Positions 1 to 5,847 of a stretch of 5,847 nt of DNA are shown one piece after another (the stretch's first letter is position 1; each line of letters starts with the position of its first letter). The notes beneath the pieces were generated by a model. It did no database searches, was not told the origin of the DNA, and saw only the letters and a program-made list of their open reading frames with translations. This stretch comes from an uncultured Clostridia bacterium. Lineage in GTDB: Bacteria; Bacillota_A; Clostridia; Oscillospirales; Ruminococcaceae. A program made the position numbers and the translations under genes. The stretch covers positions 1-5,847 of the forward strand of contig CAMVPV010000105.1 in assembly GCA_947169455.1 (NCBI GenBank), written 5' to 3'.

Positions 1-13
1 CGAAAACTTTACT

Positions 14-33
14 CGCGGCTTACGCCGCGTTTT
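14..33 (+). terminator. Possible rho-independent terminator of a gene left of the window
   Basis: A perfect 6-bp GC-only stem (CGCGGC / GCCGCG) closes a TTAC loop and is followed directly by TTTT. This is the form of a small intrinsic terminator read on the plus strand, presumably ending a gene that lies off the left edge. The T-run is short, and no reading frame in bases 1-40 can be recognised as the end of a known protein, so this is only a suggestion. The rest of the stretch up to the next hairpin shows nothing I can name. Confidence 0.35.
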
Positions 34-65
34 ACGCTTAAGTTGTGGGTAGTGAGTATAAACAG

Positions 66-105
66 AAAACCGCATTTGCTGTGCGACACGGCAAATACGG
101 TTTTT
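66..105 (-). terminator. Rho-independent terminator of the C39-like peptidase gene
   Basis: Arms at 66-79 and 91-104 pair over 14 positions around an 11-nt loop. In the minus-strand RNA the single irregular position is a G-U wobble, so the stem is unbroken; on the plus strand the same position is an A-C mismatch. The minus-strand RNA ends in UUUU then CUGUUU. The plus-strand RNA ends in five U, so weak bidirectional use is possible. The hairpin begins about 14 nt beyond the peptidase stop codon. Confidence 0.8.
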
Positions 106-118
106 CATTGTATATCCA

Positions 119-1321
119 TCATGCGGGAACTATTATGAGAGCATTGCAGTCAAGGCTCTTGAATACCGCTTCAAAAGTATCCTTTGAGTAAGCGACCTGT
201 CCGATAAGCGGATCGTTGAAATATGCGAGGTTCTTTTCGGTGTCATATCCGGTAAGCAGCAGACAGTGCTCACGCGCAGGCCATACAAGCAATTCGCCGG
301 TCTCCTTTATGCGCCATGATCTTCCGCTGACGATATTCCTCATTCGTATGCTTGCCCATACAACAACGGGATCTCCGGCATCTATCGCGGCATAGAGAGT
401 ATCTGGAGAGCACCCGGTCAGGTTGACTACCTTCCACTTCTTCTCCTTGTCGTGAGCTTTCAGGTAAGACTTTGCCGCTTTCTCGATAGGGACGGAAAAG
501 CATCCGAAAGCGTGGACATCACGCGGATTTCCGACAAAGACCTCGTAGAAGTTGGAGTTCGCATACTCGCCCTTGGGCAGATAATTATCAGCGAGATCGA
601 GCTTGTCCGCTTTGAAGCCAAGATGATTCAGCAGCATGGTCAGTGAGGTTATCTCGCAGCCGGTCGGCAGCTCGGGGTTCTGGAGGATGAAATCAGTCTT
701 TATGTAGCATTTTTTCTTGTGGGAAGGCGGAGCCACAGTGACATTGAGCGTCGGCGACGTTTTTCCGCTGTCCTTTTCGCGGACACATACGGTTATGATA
801 CCGGATGAGACCGATGTTAGATTTATGCAGGGCGATGAGGTATCGAACCAGCTCTGACCGCCGTTGACGGACAGCTGATAATCCTTTTCCTTGTCGTAAT
901 TATTGATATGTACCTTCACCGAGCCGTCCTTGAAGAGCTTTTCGGGGTAGGATTCGGCAGATATCATCAGCGGGTACTTCTTTCCCTTTTCGGGGATATA
1001 GCAGACGGTCACCGGAGAAACATTTCCGCTGCTGTCCTTTATGCACACATTCGCGGAGCCCTCCGGAAAGCCGTTGAGCGCTATCTTCCGCGATTCTGAC
1101 TTGACAAAGCTCTTTCCGCCGTTGTGGCTTATGTAATATTCCTTGCTGTCGTTCCCGCCGGTAATGGTGATATGCACTGATCCGTCGCTCTTTCCGGGGG
1201 TGCACGGAGTTATCTCGGAGGTGAAGTCAAGTTCCCCTGCATAGGCGCGCACTCCGCACGAGGATATCATCAGCACGGCTGCGGCGATGGCTGCGGTGAC
1301 AAATTTTGCGAAACAGTTCAT
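119..1321 (-). CDS. Exported C39-like cysteine peptidase with two tandem N-terminal repeats
   Basis: This is a 400-residue protein predicted to act outside the membrane. Residues 1-28 form a signal peptide: Lys6, a hydrophobic stretch (about 8-20), then either a lipobox-like ISSC ending at Cys22 or a signal peptidase I site AYA before Gly29. Two related repeats follow, about 44-106 and 130-196. Both share DGSV, a Tyr, S-x-NGG and a VC(I/V)(K/R) strand, and resemble short beta-sandwich adhesin-like repeats. The C-terminal half (about 203-400) resembles the C39_2 peptidase family, with likely catalytic Cys222 (PTGCEIT), His352 (REHCLLL) and Asp370 (FNDP). The protein has 13 Cys in all, many for an exported protein. 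I chose the ATG at 1321 because it opens the signal peptide and has GGAAAGAGG 12 nt upstream. The frame stays open upstream to 1576, but that stretch covers the promoter. The substrate is unknown; family members cleave peptides, and some may be inactive. Confidence 0.82.
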   Translation of the reverse strand: MNCFAKFVTAAIAAAVLMISSCGVRAYAGELDFTSEITPCTPGKSDGSVHITITGGNDSKEYYISHNGGKSFVKSESRKIALNGFPEGSANVCIKDSSGNVSPVTVCYIPEKGKKYPLMISAESYPEKLFKDGSVKVHINNYDKEKDYQLSVNGGQSWFDTSSPCINLTSVSSGIITVCVREKDSGKTSPTLNVTVAPPSHKKKCYIKTDFILQNPELPTGCEITSLTMLLNHLGFKADKLDLADNYLPKGEYANSNFYEVFVGNPRDVHAFGCFSVPIEKAAKSYLKAHDKEKKWKVVNLTGCSPDTLYAAIDAGDPVVVWASIRMRNIVSGRSWRIKETGELLVWPAREHCLLLTGYDTEKNLAYFNDPLIGQVAYSKDTFEAVFKSLDCNALIIVPA

Positions 1322-1394
1322 TATGATATTATGCCTCTTTCCGTAATGATTCGTTGCTGTCTCCGCCCGTTTTCTTTTTTCCGGGGCCTTGACT

Positions 1395-1423
1395 ATTATA
1401 TAATGTATGCTCCGCAATGTCAA
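1395..1423 (-). promoter_or_regulatory. Perfect consensus sigma-A promoter of the peptidase gene
   Basis: Read on the minus strand, TTGACA (1418-1423) and TATAAT (1395-1400) match both consensus hexamers exactly, with the ideal 17-bp spacer. Transcription would start near 1388, giving a leader of about 67 nt before the ATG at 1321. A core promoter this strong suggests either high constitutive expression or control by a repressor or by the leader; no operator stands out. Confidence 0.88.
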
Positions 1424-1679
1424 TAGTAAACGTTTATAATTGGGCAATATGCATATAATTCCCAGCCGCCTGCACCATGCCGGCAGACGCCCTCCGAGCA
1501 CTGAACGGAGGGGATCTGTGCTGAAAAAACTCGTATCGGATAAAAAAATGCCGCAAATATTACAGAGCGGAAACAAAAAACACCTGCCAAAACATCCGTT
1601 CAGTGCAATTTTGTATGAATTGCTGTGAAATTTCCGCTGCGCCTGCCAAAAAAATGTAGCAATTATTCTTGCAAAATAC
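1424..1679. other. Divergent intergenic region with inverted repeats; possible structured RNA
   Basis: No convincing gene lies here. The region holds a perfect 12-bp inverted repeat (GCACTGAACGGA at 1498-1509, its complement at 1595-1606). Outside it lies a 9-position closing pair (1482-1490 with 1639-1647), unbroken only in minus-strand RNA because of a G-U wobble. Alternative pairings compete: CCCTCCG/CGGAGGG (1490-1496 with 1506-1512), an 8-bp pair (1566-1573 with 1631-1638) and GCAATT/AATTGC (1605-1610 with 1618-1623). CCTGCCAAAA occurs twice (1583, 1642). Four A-tracts of 6-7 bp sit on the plus strand. TATAAT-like boxes occur on the plus strand at 1435 and 1454 without a good -35. Possible roles are a small RNA, regulator binding sites or bent DNA; which one cannot be told from sequence. 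Confidence 0.4.
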
Positions 1680-1708
1680 TTTTAATTTCCTTTCCGATGT
1701 GATATAAT
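1680..1708 (+). promoter_or_regulatory. Extended -10 promoter of murA
   Basis: TATAAT at 1703-1708 is preceded by TG and one base (TGATATAAT), the extended -10 motif. The position 17 bp upstream (1680-1685, TTTTAA) is a poor -35, which fits an extended -10 promoter. The likely start is an A near 1714-1715, about 55 nt before the TTG start codon. It differs from the other three promoters in the window, which all have perfect -35 boxes. Confidence 0.75.
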
Positions 1709-1715
1709 ATTAAAA

Positions 1716-1750
1716 CACAGAGAACTGTGACCGCGTTCCGTGTGTCACAG
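1716..1750 (+). promoter_or_regulatory. murA leader with two overlapping, mutually exclusive hairpins
   Basis: CACAG (1716-1720) pairs with CTGTG (1725-1729) around an AGAA loop. The same CTGTG, as part of CTGTGAC (1725-1731), also pairs perfectly with GTCACAG (1744-1750) around a 12-nt loop. Only one hairpin can form at a time. The second ends 6 nt before the GGGAGA ribosome binding site. The first would sit at the extreme 5' end of the transcript. The outer dyad could instead be a protein operator just downstream of the start point. The pairings are plain in the sequence; any regulatory role is inference. Confidence 0.5.
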
Positions 1751-1769
1751 GCGAATGGGAGATAATGAT

Positions 1770-3065
1770 TTGGATAAGTTTATTATAAAAGGCGGCCGCC
1801 GCCTTACCGGAGAAGTTAATATCAGCGGCGCAAAGAACGCTGTTCTTGCGATAATCCCCGCTGTTCTGCTCGCAGACGGTCCCTGCGTACTCGAAAACGT
1901 GCCCAACATCAGCGATGTTTCGATCGCTCTGCGCATTCTTTTTGAAATGGGTGCGGAGGTGAAGAACCTCGGCAGGAATACCTTCAGCATAGATGCCTCC
2001 GGAGTTGACGAACCCATAGTTCCCTACGAAATGGCAAGGCATATGCGCGCTTCCTATTATTTCCTCGGGGCTCTCCTCGGAAAATCAAAGCGTGCCCGCG
2101 TTTCCATGCCCGGCGGCTGCTACCTCGGCGACCGCCCGATAGATCAGCATATCAAGGCATTCACAGCACTCGGCGCAAACTGTGTGCTCGATCACGGAAT
2201 GGTCGATATACAGGCGGATTCGCTCATCGGCTCACAGATCTATTTTGATTTCGTTACCGTTGGCGCAACGATAAATACCATGCTCGCCGCCGTGAGGGCG
2301 ACCGGGCTCACCGTTATCGAAAACGCCGCCAAGGAACCGCACGTTGTCGATCTCGCGAACTTCCTCAATTCCATGGGCGCCGATATCATGGGCGCCGGCA
2401 CCGATGTCATCAAGATACGCGGCGTAAAGCACCTCAAAGGCACTACTTATGCCATAATCCCCGACCAGATCGAGGCGGGCACATATATGGTAGCCGCAGC
2501 TGCCACAAGAGGCAACGTGCTCATAAAGAACGTTATCCCCAAGCACCTCGAATCGATAACCGCCAAGCTTGAAAAGATAGGCGTCAACGTAGAGGAATTC
2601 GATGAGAGCGTAAGGGTATCCGTAGATGGTCCTCTCGTAAAGACCAACATCAAGACCATGCCCCACCCCGGCTTTCCGACCGATATGCAGCCGCAGATAT
2701 CCACGCTGCTGTGTCTCGCTGAGGGGACGAGCATAGTCACCGAAGAGATCTTCAACAGCCGCTTCAGATATGTGGACGAGCTCCGCAGAATGGGCGCAGA
2801 CATCTCGGTTGACGGAAAGGTCGCCGTTATAGAAGGCGTAGGCAGCCTCATGGGGGCTCCTGTGACCGCCACCGACCTCAGAGCGGGTGCAGCTCTCGTT
2901 ATCGCGGGGCTTGCAGCTCACGGCATAACCGAGATAGAGGATATATACCACATCGAGCGCGGTTATGAGGAGATAGAGGAAAAACTCCGCGGACTGGGCG
3001 CCGATATCCAGAGAAAGCGCGTTCCCGGAAGCAGTGCTTCGAGAGTAAGAAAATCCGTTGTCTGA
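1770..3065 (+). CDS. murA: UDP-N-acetylglucosamine 1-carboxyvinyltransferase MurA
   Basis: This cytoplasmic enzyme transfers enolpyruvate from phosphoenolpyruvate to UDP-GlcNAc, the first committed step of peptidoglycan synthesis, and is the target of fosfomycin. With the TTG start at 1770 the protein has 431 residues, normal for the family, and its numbering runs level with E. coli MurA at several sites: Lys22-Asn23 (GAKNA), Asp305 (FPTDMQ) and Arg397 (ERGYE). The reactive loop carries Cys117 (PGGCYLG), the counterpart of E. coli Cys115, so fosfomycin sensitivity is expected at the target level. RAGAAL is at 371-376. I chose TTG because family members begin MDKF or MEKF and because GGGAGA lies 7 nt upstream. 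The in-frame ATG at 1755 and GTG at 1740 lack a well-placed binding site; the GTG overlaps the leader hairpin. The last 12 or so residues extend past the usual end. Confidence 0.96.
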   Translation: MDKFIIKGGRRLTGEVNISGAKNAVLAIIPAVLLADGPCVLENVPNISDVSIALRILFEMGAEVKNLGRNTFSIDASGVDEPIVPYEMARHMRASYYFLGALLGKSKRARVSMPGGCYLGDRPIDQHIKAFTALGANCVLDHGMVDIQADSLIGSQIYFDFVTVGATINTMLAAVRATGLTVIENAAKEPHVVDLANFLNSMGADIMGAGTDVIKIRGVKHLKGTTYAIIPDQIEAGTYMVAAAATRGNVLIKNVIPKHLESITAKLEKIGVNVEEFDESVRVSVDGPLVKTNIKTMPHPGFPTDMQPQISTLLCLAEGTSIVTEEIFNSRFRYVDELRRMGADISVDGKVAVIEGVGSLMGAPVTATDLRAGAALVIAGLAAHGITEIEDIYHIERGYEEIEEKLRGLGADIQRKRVPGSSASRVRKSVV

Positions 3066-3071
3066 CGGGAT

Positions 3072-3090
3072 AAAGCCGCTATGCGGTTTT
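3072..3090 (+). terminator. Short hairpin terminator directly after murA
   Basis: AAAGCCGC (3072-3079) pairs with GCGGTTTT (3083-3090) over 8 bp, including one G-U, around a TAT loop, with the T-run forming part of the stem. It starts 6 nt beyond the murA stop codon. It probably gives partial or complete termination before the stronger terminator at 3125-3168. Confidence 0.55.
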
Positions 3091-3124
3091 GCATAGAAAG
3101 TATAAAGCAAAGCATATATTGCAT

Positions 3125-3168
3125 AAAAATACGGAAACATTTCACGGCAGAAACGTTTCCGTATTTTT
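3125..3168. terminator. Bidirectional terminator between murA and the RadC-like gene
   Basis: A perfect 14-bp stem (3125-3138 with 3155-3168) closes a 16-nt loop. It starts with five A and ends with five T, so it reads as an intrinsic terminator in both directions. It lies 5 nt beyond the stop codon of the minus-strand gene and about 60 nt beyond murA. These two genes converge here. Confidence 0.93.
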
Positions 3169-3173
3169 GTATT

Positions 3174-3908
3174 TTATCTGAAAAGACATCCGATATAATT
3201 CCTGCGCATGGAAAAGACCCTTTCGTCGCCGACGAGAACATAATCCGCCAATAATATCTCCAGCCCGTCAAAGATAGTGAAGATCTTTTCCACAAACTCA
3301 TTGTCTGCCGCCTCGGACAAAGGCAGCCGCATACAGCGTCTGCGGGATACTGCCACGGTAGCGGCTTTCCTTGTGAGCGCCATGGATATCATGTGCCGCA
3401 GATCGAGGTCTTTGGGGGATCTTACTCCCCAGCCGAATTTTTCGGTATAGAACGGTGTGAAATTATGTGAATAGAACAGCATGAACTCAAAGCACTGTTC
3501 GGGCTCCCCGGAAAGAGAGCGGAACATCATCTTATGAAGCTCATCGAGGAATTCTTCACCATTGCTGGTGTCCCTGTCATCATTATCGATAAAGGCGTTG
3601 GTATTCCGCAGATGATCGAACCGCTCGGTATATAATCCGGAGATCAGCCTGAAGAACCTCATCGCCTTATCACTGTTTATGCCCGCAGCACGCAGCTCTT
3701 TCTCGTCCGCGGCGATAAATGCCGAAAGCGAGCCGAAATGCTCGAGCAGAAGATGAGCCCGTTCGTTCTGATCCCTGCGTGGATAGGCATAAAACAGCAT
3801 CATCTCTATTATCTGATGCTCACTGAAGCCCTCAAATCCTGTTTCCAGATACCGTGCGAACACACGCTGTCTGTGTCCCGCATGGAGATTACTATCCTTA
3901 TCCGCCAT
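3174..3908 (-). CDS. RadC-family protein with a degenerate JAB/MPN domain
   Basis: The 244-residue protein is cytoplasmic by sequence (no signal peptide or membrane segment). Residues 9-78 match the N-terminal helical part of RadC/UPF0758 proteins: HAGHRQR, then FSEHQIIEMMLFYA, PRRDQN, and LLEHFGSLSAF ahead of a weak helix-hairpin-helix (AAGINSDKA). Residues about 136-244 follow the JAB fold: a first strand EFMLFY, then ATVAVS, and a closing strand near ADYVLVGDERVFSM. Where active family members carry HxHPxG, this protein has SRRRCMRLP (188-196), so the two metal-binding His are absent; only an Asp near 202 may remain. It is therefore probably not a zinc isopeptidase-type enzyme. RadC was named for DNA repair, but that role is doubtful even for intact members. 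The ATG at 3906-3908 has AAAGGTGAT 5 nt upstream. The gene is intact and has its own promoter, which argues against simple decay. Confidence 0.8.
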   Translation of the reverse strand: MADKDSNLHAGHRQRVFARYLETGFEGFSEHQIIEMMLFYAYPRRDQNERAHLLLEHFGSLSAFIAADEKELRAAGINSDKAMRFFRLISGLYTERFDHLRNTNAFIDNDDRDTSNGEEFLDELHKMMFRSLSGEPEQCFEFMLFYSHNFTPFYTEKFGWGVRSPKDLDLRHMISMALTRKAATVAVSRRRCMRLPLSEAADNEFVEKIFTIFDGLEILLADYVLVGDERVFSMRRNYIGCLFR

Positions 3909-3939
3909 TGGATATCACCTTTACCGTCATAATACACCG

Positions 3940-3964
3940 GATCCATACGTAAAGCGCATGGATC
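3940..3964 (-). promoter_or_regulatory. Hairpin or dyad in the leader of the RadC-like gene
   Basis: In the minus-strand RNA, 10 positions pair without a break (3955-3964 with 3940-3949, one G-U) around a CUUUA loop. At DNA level the outer 7 bp (GATCCAT/ATGGATC) are perfectly symmetric. The element starts about 15 nt after the predicted transcription start and ends well before the ribosome binding site at 3914-3922, so it does not hide that site. It could stabilise the transcript, act as an operator for a repressor, or have no role. Confidence 0.45.
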
Positions 3965-3984
3965 GCGTTCTTCTGATTAACGGA

Positions 3985-4013
3985 ATTATAACACAGATCT
4001 GCTGATTTGTCAA
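3985..4013 (-). promoter_or_regulatory. Perfect consensus sigma-A promoter of the RadC-like gene
   Basis: On the minus strand, TTGACA (4008-4013) and TATAAT (3985-3990) are both exact, with a 17-bp spacer. The start would be near 3978, giving a leader of about 70 nt. The spacer contains the 8-bp palindrome CAGATCTG (3994-4001), which is also a common restriction-type sequence and may be chance. Confidence 0.88.
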
Positions 4014-4168
4014 GCAGTTTCTTTCAGCCTGCTGATATTTCCGCTGCCGTTCAGATATCCTGTGTACTGCAGATATATGACAGACAGCGATCCGCAGTCC
4101 ACTGGCAATATATACAATTTACAAAATGAAAAAACAGCTTTTATTTACAGGGGCAGACTGTACAGATG
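4014..4168. other. Gap between the divergent promoters; no gene seen
   Basis: This part of the 368-bp gene-free region holds no open frame or RNA gene that I recognise. It is A/T-rich at 4105-4150, which could act as an UP-type element for the secA promoter. CTGCTGAT occurs at 4029 and also at 4000 inside the neighbouring promoter, and CAGATAT occurs at 4052 and 4070. The 8-bp palindrome CTGTACAG (4158-4165) ends 3 bp before the secA -35 box. None of these is strong enough to name. Confidence 0.3.
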
Positions 4169-4197
4169 TTGACAAAATCCCGCAAATGAGTTATAAT
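4169..4197 (+). promoter_or_regulatory. Perfect consensus sigma-A promoter of secA
   Basis: TTGACA (4169-4174) and TATAAT (4192-4197) match exactly with a 17-bp spacer. Transcription would start near 4204, leaving a leader of about 73 nt before the ATG at 4277. A strong promoter fits an essential, abundant export motor. Confidence 0.9.
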
Positions 4198-4225
4198 AGA
4201 ATATAATGCTTGAATATTATGTTTT

Positions 4226-4256
4226 TTCGGCGAAAGTAAAACGGGCACTGCCCGAA
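4226..4256 (+). promoter_or_regulatory. Hairpin in the secA leader, with an alternative pairing
   Basis: CGGGC (4242-4246) pairs perfectly with GCCCG (4250-4254) around an ACT loop. An upstream TTCGG (4226-4230) can instead pair with CCGAA (4252-4256), which would break this hairpin. The element ends 5 nt before the start of the AGGTGGAG binding region. E. coli secA is controlled by translation through SecM, but no SecM-like upstream peptide is visible here, so any control would be of another kind. The stem is short and may be incidental. Confidence 0.35.
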
Positions 4257-4276
4257 TTGAAGGTGGAGTAGATCAA

Positions 4277-5847
<1,571 letters not shown>

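Noticed and set aside
1..135. A plus-strand open frame from the left edge to about 135
   Set aside because: It reads through both hairpins and into the end of the peptidase gene, has no recognisable sequence and is most likely chance.
1322..1576. An 85-residue N-terminal extension of the peptidase frame
   Set aside because: It would bury the signal peptide and read through the perfect consensus promoter; the stretch has no family resemblance.
1440..1628. A 62-codon plus-strand frame in the intergenic region
   Set aside because: No ribosome binding site stands before its ATG, the composition is unremarkable and the stretch is taken up by inverted repeats and A-tracts.
1482..1647. Naming the intergenic fold as 6S RNA
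   Set aside because: Size and a side bubble are loosely similar, but I see no recognisable 6S conserved core or confident promoter and terminator for such a transcript, so the name is not supported.
1725..1750. A CRP/FNR-type operator, because of TGTGA and TCACA
   Set aside because: The half-sites are 14 bp apart rather than the 6 bp needed for that family, so a hairpin or another operator type fits better.
2232..3140. A 302-codon open frame on the minus strand across murA and its 3' side
   Set aside because: It is antisense to murA and would run out of the bidirectional terminator. Its Tyr/Gly-rich composition looks like the complement of the sense codons, not a real protein.

Overview
The window looks like chromosomal DNA of a low-to-medium GC Firmicute, most likely a Ruminococcus-like clostridium. 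I infer this from AGGAGG-type ribosome binding sites, consensus sigma-A promoters, clostridial-type MurA and SecA proteins and a RadC-family protein with a clostridial-type N-terminus. This placement rests on reading alone and was not checked against a database.

Layout from left to right. Positions 1-118 hold two hairpins, one of them a terminator for the first gene. Positions 119-1321 (minus) encode an exported C39-like cysteine peptidase with two tandem beta-type repeats. Positions 1322-1769 form a divergent control region: a perfect consensus promoter for the peptidase gene, about 250 bp rich in inverted repeats and A-tracts, then an extended -10 promoter and a hairpin leader for murA. murA itself (plus) most probably starts at a TTG codon at 1770 and ends at 3065. 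It is followed by a short hairpin terminator and by a 14-bp perfect-stem bidirectional terminator shared with the converging gene at 3174-3908 (minus). That gene encodes a RadC-family protein whose JAB/MPN metal-binding histidines are missing. Positions 3909-4276 are a second divergent control region with consensus promoters for the RadC-like gene and for secA. secA (plus) starts at 4277 and runs off the right edge.

Every gene appears to be its own transcription unit; no operon is visible. MurA (first committed step of peptidoglycan synthesis) and SecA (export motor) are housekeeping genes, and the peptidase carries a signal peptide that would make it a Sec client. I see no functional link between the four genes beyond this, and no mobile element, CRISPR array, tRNA or rRNA.

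I found no clear new multi-gene system. The points most worth a second look are the degenerate JAB domain, the repeat-plus-peptidase architecture of the exported protein, the structured intergenic region upstream of murA, and the competing hairpins in the murA leader.
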